A DNA stretch of 64,000 bases, from positions 186,001-250,000 of the forward strand of contig CALSLK010000006.1 in NCBI GenBank assembly GCA_943787175.1, read 5' to 3'. The notes beneath the pieces were generated by a model. The model saw only the letters and a program-made list of their open reading frames with translations, was not told the DNA's origin and did not search any database. This DNA comes from an uncultured Alphaproteobacteria bacterium. Lineage in GTDB: Bacteria > Pseudomonadota > Alphaproteobacteria > SP197. Position numbers and translations under genes: made by a program. Shown here piece by piece: positions 36,565 through 45,310 of this stretch. The stretch's first letter is position 1; every line of letters starts with the position of its first letter.

Positions 36565-37391
36565 GGTCGCAACACCATGCCTTCACGCGCAACAACCGAG
36601 CCTGGACGTTTGACTTCAAGCTCGGCGGCAATGGCGTCCATACGGTCGTCGTCATGGCCGGGATCATGATGGAACACGACAAACGTGCCGACCCCGGCAG
36701 CATCACAAAGACGCACGCCTTCTTCCCAGGTGGAATGGCCCCAGGTCACGAAGTTGGGGAATTGCTCATCGGTATAGGTCGCATCGTAAATCATCAGGTC
36801 TGCACCCTCGATCAGCCCCAGAACATGGGCATCAGGTTCCCCGATGACATGTTCGGTATCGGTGACGTAACAGATCGAACGGCCGCCATACTCGATCCGA
36901 TAGCCCGTGGCGCCGTTGGGATGGTTGAGCGGCGCAGCACGGATCGTGATGCCTTCGCGCGGTTTGAGAACATCACCCACCTGAAAGGTCTTCCAGGTGA
37001 TATCAGCCTGCAGCGAGGCCTCCGTCACCGGCGTCACGGGGTCTTTCAGGAACCGCTCCAGCACGCTTTCCAGGGTATGGGGCGCCTTGAGGTGGCCCGA
37101 CCAGGCGTTGAGTTTGGTGTCGGCCCGGTTGAGAGCGCTGAGATAAGGCCAGCCACAGACATGATCGAGATGGGTGTGGGTCATGAACAGATCGGCGTCG
37201 AGCGGCCCGTCGGGCAGCGAGAGATCGAGCCCGCGCAAGCCTGTGCCGGCATCAAGAATCAACAGGTGCGGGCCGCAACGCACCTCCAGGCAGGAGGTGT
37301 TGCCGCCATAGCGCACAGTCGCAGGTCCGGGGCAGGCGATGCTGCCACGCACACCCCAAAAACGGACGAAAAAGTCGTCGGCACCCGTCAC
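36561..37391 (-). CDS. Metallo-beta-lactamase-fold hydrolase
   Basis: 276 residues, start about 37391. Motif HxHxDH is seen as LFMTHTHLDHVCGWP, with further metal ligands in YVTDTEHVIGE, LMIYDATYTDEQFP and FHHDPGHDDDRMD. The start reads VRFWGVRGSIACPGPATVRYGGNTSCLEVRCG, a pattern seen in the group near phosphodiesterases and RNase Z-like enzymes. Possible role: cyclic nucleotide phosphodiesterase or RNA/phosphoester hydrolysis; the cyclase gene nearby makes the first tempting, but unproven. Coupled to the methyltransferase. Confidence 0.82.
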   Translation of the reverse strand: MTGADDFFVRFWGVRGSIACPGPATVRYGGNTSCLEVRCGPHLLILDAGTGLRGLDLSLPDGPLDADLFMTHTHLDHVCGWPYLSALNRADTKLNAWSGHLKAPHTLESVLERFLKDPVTPVTEASLQADITWKTFQVGDVLKPREGITIRAAPLNHPNGATGYRIEYGGRSICYVTDTEHVIGEPDAHVLGLIEGADLMIYDATYTDEQFPNFVTWGHSTWEEGVRLCDAAGVGTFVVFHHDPGHDDDRMDAIAAELEVKRPGSVVAREGMVLRP

Positions 37392-37528
37392 GGCGTTTGC
37401 TCTTGTCCCATGATGTCCACGTTCCGGCGAGAATCACGCTCGCATCCAACCATGGCCACAGGGTATACCCTCACACGAACCGGGACCACCCGCACCGCAA
37501 GGCGCACAGCCAGAATCGGAACATTGTG

Positions 37529-38083
37529 ATGAGTAACGTATCGGCCAAGGAACGACTTCTGACCCTGATCCGCGAACACGCGCTCTTGAGCGGCGGTGAT
37601 TTCGAGCTCGCATCGGGCGAACGCGCCAGCGTCTATATCGACCTGCGCCGCGTCACCATGCACCCGGAAGGCGCCACATTGATCGGCACCATGCTGGCAC
37701 AACACCTCGCTGATTCCGATGTCACGGCCGTAGGCGGCATGGCCACAGCAGCGATTCCGGTGGTGACGGCGGTGGTCATGGCCAGTGCATCGGGTGACAA
37801 ACCCCTGCGTGGATTTTATGTCCGCGACAAAGCCAAGACCCGCGGCACCCAGCGCCAGATCGAAGGCCAGATGCAGAAAGGTGATCGCGTCATCCTTCTG
37901 GAAGACACCATGACCACAGGCGGCTCCACCATGACGGCAGTCGAGGCCGTGCGTGCCGAGGGCGGCGACGTTGCCGGGGTCATCACCGTGGTCGATCGCC
38001 TGAAGGGCGGCAGGGAACTTTATGAAAACGCCAGCATCCCCTTCCACGCCATGGTGACCCTCGACGAGATCACGGCCGGTTAG
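37529..38083 (+). CDS. pyrE: Orotate phosphoribosyltransferase
   Basis: 184 residues from ATG 37529. Makes OMP from orotate and PRPP in pyrimidine synthesis. Seen: LLSGGDFELASGERASVYIDLRRV (orotate side), VGGMATAAIPVVTAVV, FYVRDKAKTRGTQRQIEG (catalytic Lys loop) and the PRPP motif VILLEDTMTTGGSTMTAVEAVRAEG (residues about 119-135). Slightly shorter than the E. coli enzyme but typical for the alphaproteobacterial form. Followed after ten bases by an MFS transporter on the same strand, possibly co-transcribed. Confidence 0.96.
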   Translation: MSNVSAKERLLTLIREHALLSGGDFELASGERASVYIDLRRVTMHPEGATLIGTMLAQHLADSDVTAVGGMATAAIPVVTAVVMASASGDKPLRGFYVRDKAKTRGTQRQIEGQMQKGDRVILLEDTMTTGGSTMTAVEAVRAEGGDVAGVITVVDRLKGGRELYENASIPFHAMVTLDEITAG

Positions 38084-38093
38084 GCTGCAACCT

Positions 38094-39305
38094 TTGACCT
38101 CCAACGCCCCGGGCACGGGATCGGGCAGAAGCGACTGGGGCGGTATCTGGCTGGGTTTGGCGATCTCCTCGCTGGCCGCGTTCCAGATGCTGAAGCTGCC
38201 ACCGGCTCTGCCCCTGCTGATCGACGCCTATGGTTATGACCGCATCACGGCGGGCGCGCTGGTGTCGATCTATGCGCTTTCCGGGCTCATTCTCTCTGTC
38301 GCAGTAGGTCGCCTGGCAGCGCGCCATCCCGCCCTGATCATGGGCGGTGCATTGCTGTTTTTTATGGCGGGCAACCTGGTGACCCTGGCCTTGCCGGAAA
38401 TCGCCTGGCTCAACCTTGGCGCCCGTGCGCTTGAGGGGTTTGCCTATGCTGTCTTTGCCATTGCAGGGCCCGCTCTGGCCAACCGCAGCGCTGTCGAGAA
38501 GGACCTCTCCACGGTCGCAGGCGTTGTCGCGATCTGGGTGCCGGTAGGCCAGATTCTGGCGCTGGGCGTGGGTTACCTGACCTTTAGCGCTTATGGCTGG
38601 CGCCCGCTCTGGTGGGTCTCGGTCGTGCTCACGGTCCTGGTGGGTGTGTGGCTGTGGTTGCGCTGGAAACCGGTTTCCCAAGCCCTTGCCGGACTGGCGG
38701 ATGAAGCTGCAGCACTCTCTACAACATCGCGCGAACAAGCCCTGCTGTGGTTTGCCGGCATCGTCTTTGCCATTTGGGGAGGCCAGTACATTGCCTTCAT
38801 GACATGGCTGCCCGATTACATGGTCGAAACCTTCAGCGTGGGCGCGCACACCGCTGCTGCCGCCAATGCCCTGTGTGTCGTCGGCGTCCTGATCAGTGGC
38901 CTTTCGACCGGCTGGCTCTTGCGCAAGGGCGTGCCTCTTGGCCTGCTGTTTGGTGGGGCAACCCTGATCCAGGCCGTGGTCTGGGTCGTGGCACCCTATC
39001 TGGGCGCCATCACGGGGCTTGTCGCCATCACACTTTACGGCGTGGTTTCGGGTGCCGCGCCGACCTGCCTGTTTGCCGTTCCCGGAAGACTGCTTGGCGG
39101 TAGCCGCGCCGGGCCGACAGCCTTTGGCCCGCTCATGGCAGGGCGGAACCTGGGCATCTTTGCAACACCGATTCTGGCGGGCTGGCTGATCGGGTTTGGC
39201 GGTTGGCACGAGGTCGGGCTGATCTTTGGCGCGGTCACCTTTGTTTCCACCATCGCAGGCGTCCTGATGGCCCGCGCGATTCTCAACAACAAGAAGGCAG
39301 CATGA
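38094..39305 (+). CDS. MFS transporter
   Basis: 403 residues from a TTG at 38094 (the first ATG in frame would cut into helix 2). Twelve predicted membrane helices: GGIWLGLAISSLAAFQMLKL, GALVSIYALSGLILSVAVGRLAARHP (with the loop 2-3 G-R motif), LNLGARALEGFAYAVFAIAGPALANRSA, VPVGQILALGVGYLTFSAYGW, IVFAIWGGQYIAFMTWLPDYMVETF, and LFGGATLIQAVVWVVAPYLGA. This resembles the cyanate/nitrate-like branch of MFS (small solutes). Its stop overlaps the start of the kinase-fold gene by four bases, so the two form a pair: uptake plus possible phosphorylation. Confidence 0.85.
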   Translation: MTSNAPGTGSGRSDWGGIWLGLAISSLAAFQMLKLPPALPLLIDAYGYDRITAGALVSIYALSGLILSVAVGRLAARHPALIMGGALLFFMAGNLVTLALPEIAWLNLGARALEGFAYAVFAIAGPALANRSAVEKDLSTVAGVVAIWVPVGQILALGVGYLTFSAYGWRPLWWVSVVLTVLVGVWLWLRWKPVSQALAGLADEAAALSTTSREQALLWFAGIVFAIWGGQYIAFMTWLPDYMVETFSVGAHTAAAANALCVVGVLISGLSTGWLLRKGVPLGLLFGGATLIQAVVWVVAPYLGAITGLVAITLYGVVSGAAPTCLFAVPGRLLGGSRAGPTAFGPLMAGRNLGIFATPILAGWLIGFGGWHEVGLIFGAVTFVSTIAGVLMARAILNNKKAA

Positions 39306-40204
39306 ACACGCCCGAACTGATCCAGGCCCTGAAAGCCAGCGGCGCAACCGCGGAACTCTCCGACATCACCCAACTGGGCAACGGCCTGTGGGGCGATGTT
39401 TATGACCTGGCCGACGACACGGTTCTCAAGCTGATCCGTGGCACCGCAGGCCTGGGCGATGGCCTGGAGAAATGGCAGGCCGAGTGTGACGCGCTCAATG
39501 CCCTTGAAGAAATCACCCTGCCCGTGCGCGTGCCCGAACTGATCGATTCCGACCGGTTCGGAGCCGCCTCGGCAGCGGGCGAAGCCGGGTTTGTTGCATG
39601 GATGCGCCTGGAAAAGGTGCCCGGGACCCCGCTGGACGATGATCTGATCGAAGGCCTGCCCCAGACCGAACGCGAAACTCTGGCGCATGATCTGGCTGAA
39701 ACCATGGCTGCCCTGCACAGCCTGGGCGCAGAGCTTTCGTTCCCGGATCAACAAGCCAAGTCCGACTTGCGCAACCTCGAAGAAATCGCAAGCGTGACGA
39801 GCGATGTCGCGGGTCCCGAGCTGATCGAGGCGATCGCCCGCTCGGGCGAGACTCTGCCCGGCGACCCCGCCACCGTGCCCTGTCACGGTGACATCAACAC
39901 AACCAATCTGCTGATCGATTTCGAAGGACGTCTGACAGGCCTGATCGACTGGGCAGAAGCACGACAGGGCTGGCGCGAGGCCGAACTAGGCCACCTGGCC
40001 CTGATCCCGATCTTCTTTCCTGTCTTCGCAGAGGCCTATGAAGGCGCAACCGGCCTGATGCTCGACGAAGACCGCCTGCATCTGGCCACCTGGCACAACG
40101 TGCTGATCTCGCTGGCCATCGCCCGCAAGACCGGGAACCAGCAGGAAGAGACCTGGGCCCTGGAAGACGCGCGTAGGTTGGCGGGTGCGGCAGCCGCCCA
40201 ATAG
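39302..40204 (+). CDS. Aminoglycoside phosphotransferase-fold kinase
   Basis: 300 residues from ATG 39302. The APH fold shows ITQLGNGLWGDVYDLADDTVLKLI (ATP loop and Lys), VPCHGDINTTNLLIDFEGRLTGLIDWAEA (catalytic H-G-D-x4-N and I-D-W). The loop HxDxxxxN is present, so phosphotransfer is plausible. Members range from drug resistance to choline, homoserine or sugar kinases; the coupled MFS gene suggests a transported small molecule as substrate, which is inferred. Ends next to the second copy of the structured repeat. Confidence 0.82.
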   Translation: MNTPELIQALKASGATAELSDITQLGNGLWGDVYDLADDTVLKLIRGTAGLGDGLEKWQAECDALNALEEITLPVRVPELIDSDRFGAASAAGEAGFVAWMRLEKVPGTPLDDDLIEGLPQTERETLAHDLAETMAALHSLGAELSFPDQQAKSDLRNLEEIASVTSDVAGPELIEAIARSGETLPGDPATVPCHGDINTTNLLIDFEGRLTGLIDWAEARQGWREAELGHLALIPIFFPVFAEAYEGATGLMLDEDRLHLATWHNVLISLAIARKTGNQQEETWALEDARRLAGAAAAQ

Positions 40205-40563
40205 GTTCGCTGAGGTGCCGGGCGCGCGATCCGCTTTTTGATTGTTCCCTCAAGTGCCGGGCGCATGCTCCGCATGCTTGGCTTACGCGCCATAGGGCGC
40301 GCCGGTGCGGTCGCACCGGTCGGCGGCCGCTTCGCTCTCGCCGCCGAATGCCCGCTCACCGGCAGTGCAGGGTGCGTCTCACCAACAGCTCAGGTGGTGC
40401 GCGCATGATGCCTACTCAACACCCGAGCAGGACACGTTTCACAAACAGCGCAGGTGGCTTGTCCATGGGGAGGCCCGCTTGGCCGACAGGGAGCGACCGC
40501 GACCCCGCCGCGCATGCGGCGTTAGCCAAGTGAACGGAGTGAACGCCGGCGACTGAGGCTAAA
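40205..40563. repeat. Structured repeat element, copy 2 (inverted relative to copy 1)
   Basis: Reverse complement is clearly homologous to 2785-3084. The right end 40535-40563 is identical to the 29-base terminal repeat of copy 1; the left end (about 40220-40260) is diverged. Hairpins are kept: GCGCC...GGCGC, GGTGCG...CGCACC, GGCGGC...GCCGCC and GCATGC...GCATGC; the last pair replaces GCGTGC...GCACGC of copy 1 by a paired change. It contains two tandem diverged units of about 55 bases (each with the pattern GTGARACG...CCTGC), where copy 1 has one. Lies between convergent genes, with no ORF and no transposase. Confidence 0.7.
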
Positions 40564-40608
40564 AGACAAAGCGGAGCCCGCGCCGGCGTCCGAACGAACA
40601 AATATCAT

Positions 40609-41295
40609 TCAGGGATTCAGTCTGTAACCGCCGGGTTCGGTGATGAGCAGATGAGCGTCTGAGGGGTCAACCTCGATCTTCTGGCGCAGGCGGTAGATGT
40701 GGGTTTCCAGGGTGTGGGTCGCCACGCCGGCGTTGTAACCCCAGACCTGATCAAGCAGCACATCACGGCCCACGGCCTTGTTCCCGGCCCGATAGAGGAA
40801 CTTCAGGATCGAAGCCTCCTTTTCGGTCAGGCGCACCTTCTGGCTGGTTTCGTCGTGCACCAGAAGTTTGGCAGCAGGACGGAACGTATAGGGCCCGATG
40901 TTGAAGACCGCATCCTCGCTCTGTTCATGCTGGCGCAACTGGGCACGTACACGTGCCAGCAGAACACCCAGACGGAACGGCTTGGTGACGTAATCGTTGG
41001 CGCCCGATTCCAGGCCCAGGATGGTGTCAGCCTCACCATCGGCGGCGGTCAGCATGATAATCGGCATCTTCTGGCCGGCCCGGCGCATCAGACGGCACAG
41101 TTCGCGCCCGTCCATGTCGGGCAGACCGACATCCAACAGGACCAGGTCGAACCGGTCATCCTTGCTGATTTCCAGGGCTTCGCTGCCCGTTCCACATTCC
41201 TCGACATCGAACTCTTCATGCAGGTGAAGCTGTTCAGCAAGGGAATGGCGCAGTGCTTCGTCATCATCGACGATCAAAATGGTTCGGCCGGACAT
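40609..41295 (-). CDS. Orphan OmpR-family response regulator
   Basis: 228 residues from ATG 41295. Receiver domain: ILIVDDDEALRHSLAEQLHLHEEF (acidic DDD), phospho-acceptor in FDLVLLDVGLPDMDG, Thr in MLTAADGE, Lys in DYVTKPFRLG. DNA-binding winged helix: KEASILKFLYRAGNKAVGRDVLLDQVWGYNAGVATHTLETHIYRLRQKIE...LLITEPGGYRLNP. No kinase lies next to it, so it is an orphan, perhaps with a distant partner or the Hpt protein. Recognised alphaproteobacterial type; targets unknown. The nearby gene on its strand (alpha/beta hydrolase) starts upstream of it by about 60 bases. Confidence 0.92.
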   Translation of the reverse strand: MSGRTILIVDDDEALRHSLAEQLHLHEEFDVEECGTGSEALEISKDDRFDLVLLDVGLPDMDGRELCRLMRRAGQKMPIIMLTAADGEADTILGLESGANDYVTKPFRLGVLLARVRAQLRQHEQSEDAVFNIGPYTFRPAAKLLVHDETSQKVRLTEKEASILKFLYRAGNKAVGRDVLLDQVWGYNAGVATHTLETHIYRLRQKIEVDPSDAHLLITEPGGYRLNP

Positions 41296-41354
41296 CAGGG
41301 AACCCCCGTTGGCTGTCTTGTCATATGGGGCAACACACCCCGTCCACACCGCCC

Positions 41355-42257
41355 TTATATAGGGACGCTTTCCCCAACTGCAGGGTCTAACACCCACTCC
41401 ACCAACTGTTTTGTGAACACACTTGATGGGTCGCCCAGTTCGGCAAGCAGGGAAAAGTGGTTGTGATCGGCAAGTGTGGCCGCCGACACGGCACATCCTG
41501 CGGCTTCGGCAGCCATACCGTAAACCAGCATCTGGCGATGATATTCATCGGTTTCCTGGGCTCCGACCGCCAACCAGACCGGCGGAAGCGGTTTGGGAAT
41601 GGTGGGCGCCAGGACCAGCGGAGCGTACATCCGGGTCATGGCAGCATCCAGCTGTGCCATGCCGTTGAGAAAACACCGGTGGACCGGCTCGAGATCAAAA
41701 ATGCCAGAAATACCGGCCAATCCGGCGACAGGTGCCTGAAGATTCTCGCCATGGGTATAGAAAGACCAATCGGCTGTCAGGGTCAGTGCGGCAGGAACCA
41801 CACCCAATCCCTGGCCCATGACAAAGATGCGTCCGGCATCGCCATTCAGCCTATCGGCATGGGCACGCAGCCAGAGCACGGCACGCCGGGCATTGTCGAT
41901 CGCGGTAATCACGTCGCCACCCAGCGGCTGGCAGCCATCGGCCAGCACCACGGCGCAGCCATGGGGCACCAGCCCGGAGGCCAGAAACGCGACATCACGC
42001 CGGTTGCGGTTTCCGGTCAGGCCGCCATGGAGAAAAAGCAGGATCGGGGAACCCGCCTTGGGCGCGGGAAACAGGTCCATCACCAGCCCGCCCTCACCTT
42101 CGACATCCATGACGGAGTCTGGAAAGGAACGGCGTGTGCTCTCAGAAAGGCTTTCATAGAGAGCGCAATAGACGGCAAACCGTTCGCCCTGCTGGCCGAT
42201 CAGATCGTACTGCCGGTCGAGCGCATCACGCTCATATCCAAGAAATCGTTCAGACAT
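41355..42257 (-). CDS. Alpha/beta hydrolase-fold protein with Gly at the nucleophile position
   Basis: 300 residues from ATG 42257 (42275 also possible). The fold is of the kynurenine-formamidase/esterase D type: ILLFLHGGLTGNRNRRDVAFLASGLVPHGCAVVLADGCQPLGGDVITAIDNARRAVLWLRAHADRL. The nucleophile elbow, expected GxSxG, reads FVMGQGLGVVPA, so the Ser position holds Gly. The His-containing end (DHNHFSLLAELGD) is kept. The Gly could mean a non-catalytic or lyase-like paralog, or a sequence error. Upstream of the orphan response regulator on the same strand. Confidence 0.72.
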   Translation of the reverse strand: MSERFLGYERDALDRQYDLIGQQGERFAVYCALYESLSESTRRSFPDSVMDVEGEGGLVMDLFPAPKAGSPILLFLHGGLTGNRNRRDVAFLASGLVPHGCAVVLADGCQPLGGDVITAIDNARRAVLWLRAHADRLNGDAGRIFVMGQGLGVVPAALTLTADWSFYTHGENLQAPVAGLAGISGIFDLEPVHRCFLNGMAQLDAAMTRMYAPLVLAPTIPKPLPPVWLAVGAQETDEYHRQMLVYGMAAEAAGCAVSAATLADHNHFSLLAELGDPSSVFTKQLVEWVLDPAVGESVPI

Positions 42258-42379
42258 GGCCCCAATTCTATGCAATCTGACCGGCCGCGCATGTTGCGGT
42301 CATCACATCAAGGTTGATCTGGCGGGACTGGCCCGCGCCTGGAACTGACAGTAGGCTGCGGTGTTGAAACGAGGAAACC

Positions 42380-44809
42380 ATGACAGTCAAAAAACTCAGC
42401 CGTGACGACGTAGGTAAACCCGATTTCTCGGGCCGCTTCGACGCGGGCACAGAAGGTCTCGAAGAGGCCCGACTTTTTGATCTCTCATCCCACACGCTGG
42501 CGCGTGAAGCGCTCGACTTTGCCCTCTCCATGGATGACGAGGGCTACAATACCTTTGTTCTGGGCGAGGACCGCTCTGGGCGTATGGACGCCACACGCGG
42601 CTACCTGACCGCCCATGTCACGGGCAAGCCACCCAGTGACGACTGGGTTTATCTCAACAACTTCCGGCGCACCCACAAACCGCGCCCGGTGCGCTTGCCT
42701 GCGGGCAAGGGGCGCGCCTTCCGTGATGACATGGCAGAACTTCTGCCCGCCCTGACCGATGCCCTGCGCAAGGCCTTCACGTCGGATGCCTATGCCGATC
42801 AGATCCGTCTGGCCCAGGAAGAAACCAAGGAAAAGATGGACGCGTCCTATGGCAAGCTGCGCGGGATGGCGCGGTCCCATGGTCTGGATGTCTGGTCTGG
42901 TCCCCAGGGCCTGTCACTCGTGATGATGGGCGAAGACGGCAAGCCGGTGAGCCAGGAAGAGCTTCTGGCCTTGCCCCAGGAAGACCGGGAGAAACTGGAA
43001 AAGGCTGTCGAGACGCTTAATCCCGCCATGATCGAAATGCGCGCCACCGCCAGGCGCGAGGAGCTGGATCTGACGCGGCGCGTGCGCGAGGTCAACCGCA
43101 CCATCGCCGATGAAACCACCGCCACCCTGCTGGCTGAACTCGAAGCAACCTATGGCGGCCACCAGGGCCTGACGCGCTGGTTAGTCGAACTGCGCAGCGA
43201 CATTCTCGACAACCTGCACCTCTTCCAAGGCCAAGCACCGGCTGACCATGCCGATCAGCAATCCCAGGGCCAGGGTGGCGCCAAAACCGTGACCCAGGGG
43301 CCTTCGGAGCTGACACGCCGCTATGCCGTCAATCTGATTGTCGACAACGGGGACACCCAACATCCCAATGTCGTGCTGGAGCCCAACCCGACCTACGAGA
43401 ACCTCTTTGGCGCCATTGAATACCTTCCGGTTTCGGGCTCACTCCATACCGATTTTACGATGATCCGGGGCGGCGCCCTGCACCAGGCCAATGGCGGCAT
43501 TCTGGTCTTGCGTGCCGATGCCATTGCCGGCCAACAGGTCGCCTGGCACTTCCTAAAAGGTGCCATGCGCGACCAGGAGATCCGCATCGAGGAACTGCAC
43601 CGTTACGGCGGTGTGCCCCTGACGGGAACGCCCAAGCCCAAGGCGATACCGCTCGACGTCAAGGTCGTGCTGGTGGGTTCGCCAAGCTGGTATTACCGCC
43701 TGCTCTCGGCCGATCAGGACTTCCGCACCTATTTCAAGATCAAGGCAGAGATCGATCCCTACGTCCCGACCAATGATGAGGATGTTGCCCTGTTCGCCCG
43801 TCTGATCCAGCGCCAGGCTGCCGACCAGGGCCATGTTGCCAAGGAAGGCGCGATCAACCTGTTGCTGGGCCACGCCACACGCTGGGCTGATGACCGGGAA
43901 AAGCTGTCTTCTCGTTTCGAGCTGATTGCCGACCTGCTTGCTGAAGCCGCTGAACTTTCCGGCAGCGACACCATCACCACCGAGTGTGTTGCGCGCGCCA
44001 TCAACGAGCGCCGGCGGCGCAACGGTCGTGCCGAGGAACGCAGCCTGGAGCGGATCACCCAAGGCTCCATCCTGATCGAGACAGACGGTGAAAGAGCCGG
44101 CCAGGTTAACGGTCTGGTCTATCTGCAACTGGGCGACCACGCCTTTGGCCTTCCCAGCCGCATCACCGCACGCACCTATGTGGGGTCCTATGGCATCGTC
44201 AACATCGAGCGGCGCGTCGCCATGGGCGGACCGATCCAGCAGAAAGGTGCGCTGATCGTGGAGGGTTACCTCAATGGGCTCTTCGCGCGTACGTTCCCGC
44301 TTTCCTTCTCCTGCTCGATCACGTTCGAGCAATCCTATGGCGGCGTCGAAGGCGATTCGGCCTCGCTGGCCGAGACCTGCGCGATAGTTTCCTCGCTTTC
44401 GGGCGTGCCCATGCGCCAGGACATCGCCATGACAGGCTCACTCAACCAGACCGGCGAGGTTCAGGCAATCGGTGGCGCCAACCACAAGATCGAAGGTTTC
44501 TTCCGCGCCTGCAAGGAACGCGGCCTGACCGGCAACCAGGGTGCCATCGTGCCTGTTTCCAACGAGCGCAATCTGGTGCTCAAGGATGAGGTTGTCGAAG
44601 CCATCGAGGCCGGACAGTTCCACATCTGGAGCGCGGCCACGGCAGCCGATGCCATCGAACTGCTGACCGGCATGCCCGCCGGCGAACCTGATGGCGAAGG
44701 CCACTATCCCGCCGACACCGTGTTCGGGCGCGTCATGACCCAGCTGGAAGCGTTTGATCGTGCGCTTTCCGAACGCGGCATCGACCGGCGCCAGGCCAAG
44801 CTGCCATGA
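42380..44809 (+). CDS. Lon-type ATP-dependent protease (YcbZ/AAA_32-like)
   Basis: 809 residues. The N-terminal region has LFDLSSHTLAREALDFALSMDDEGYNTFVLGEDRSGRMDATRGYL, the Lon-like phosphate loop of this subfamily (G-x4-G-R where the usual Lys is Arg). A long coiled-coil insert (about 130-260) follows. The ATPase part carries GGALHQANGGILVLRADAIAGQQVAW and IPLDVKVVLVGSPSWYYRLLSADQDF. The protease domain has catalytic Ser660 in YGGVEGDSASLAETCA and Lys703 in IGGANHKIEGFF, 43 residues apart as in E. coli Lon. Cytosolic proteolysis; substrates unknown. Four-base overlap with the YkuD gene. Confidence 0.88.
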   Translation: MTVKKLSRDDVGKPDFSGRFDAGTEGLEEARLFDLSSHTLAREALDFALSMDDEGYNTFVLGEDRSGRMDATRGYLTAHVTGKPPSDDWVYLNNFRRTHKPRPVRLPAGKGRAFRDDMAELLPALTDALRKAFTSDAYADQIRLAQEETKEKMDASYGKLRGMARSHGLDVWSGPQGLSLVMMGEDGKPVSQEELLALPQEDREKLEKAVETLNPAMIEMRATARREELDLTRRVREVNRTIADETTATLLAELEATYGGHQGLTRWLVELRSDILDNLHLFQGQAPADHADQQSQGQGGAKTVTQGPSELTRRYAVNLIVDNGDTQHPNVVLEPNPTYENLFGAIEYLPVSGSLHTDFTMIRGGALHQANGGILVLRADAIAGQQVAWHFLKGAMRDQEIRIEELHRYGGVPLTGTPKPKAIPLDVKVVLVGSPSWYYRLLSADQDFRTYFKIKAEIDPYVPTNDEDVALFARLIQRQAADQGHVAKEGAINLLLGHATRWADDREKLSSRFELIADLLAEAAELSGSDTITTECVARAINERRRRNGRAEERSLERITQGSILIETDGERAGQVNGLVYLQLGDHAFGLPSRITARTYVGSYGIVNIERRVAMGGPIQQKGALIVEGYLNGLFARTFPLSFSCSITFEQSYGGVEGDSASLAETCAIVSSLSGVPMRQDIAMTGSLNQTGEVQAIGGANHKIEGFFRACKERGLTGNQGAIVPVSNERNLVLKDEVVEAIEAGQFHIWSAATAADAIELLTGMPAGEPDGEGHYPADTVFGRVMTQLEAFDRALSERGIDRRQAKLP

Positions 44810-45306
44810 GTGACCTTCTGGTCAATGCCGATGGCGTCTGCCGCCTGGGCGAGCACAGCTACCGCTGTGCCCTGGGTTCGGGCGGCATCGTGGCCGACAA
44901 ACGCGAAGGCGACGGCGGCACACCGGTCGGCACATGGCCCCTGCGCCGGCTGCTCTATCGGCCCGATCGTGGCGATGCACCGGCCTGCGCCTTGCCGGTC
45001 GAAGCCATCAGACCCGAAGACGGCTGGTGCGATGATCCCCAACACGCCGACTACAACCGCCTTGTGGCGCGCCCCTTTGCAGCAAGCCATGAAGCAATGT
45101 GGCGCGATGATAACCTCTATGATCTCGTTGTCGTTGTGGGCCACAACGACGATCCCCCGGCGGCCGGTGCCGGCAGCGCCATCTTCCTGCACCTTGCCCG
45201 TGCGGACTGGGGGCCCACCGCAGGCTGTGTTGCCTTCACGCGCGAGGATTTCCTGGAGATTCTGGGCACCATCACCGCCAAGAGCCAGCTGATCGTCGAA
45301 GGCTGA
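44806..45306 (+). CDS. YkuD (L,D-transpeptidase fold) family protein
   Basis: 166 residues. The YkuD signature is in the C-terminal part: VVVVGHNDDPPAAGAGSAIFLHLARADWGPTAGCVAFTREDFLEIL, with catalytic Cys in GCVAF and His in VGHND/FLHL. No signal peptide, unlike cell-wall-acting relatives, so a cytosolic role or another substrate is possible. Starts inside the Lon-type gene stop (ATGA), so the pair is coupled. The family name covers ErfK/YbiS-like cross-linking enzymes; activity for this one is not established. Confidence 0.85.
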   Translation: MSDLLVNADGVCRLGEHSYRCALGSGGIVADKREGDGGTPVGTWPLRRLLYRPDRGDAPACALPVEAIRPEDGWCDDPQHADYNRLVARPFAASHEAMWRDDNLYDLVVVVGHNDDPPAAGAGSAIFLHLARADWGPTAGCVAFTREDFLEILGTITAKSQLIVEG

Positions 45307-45310
45307 GACT

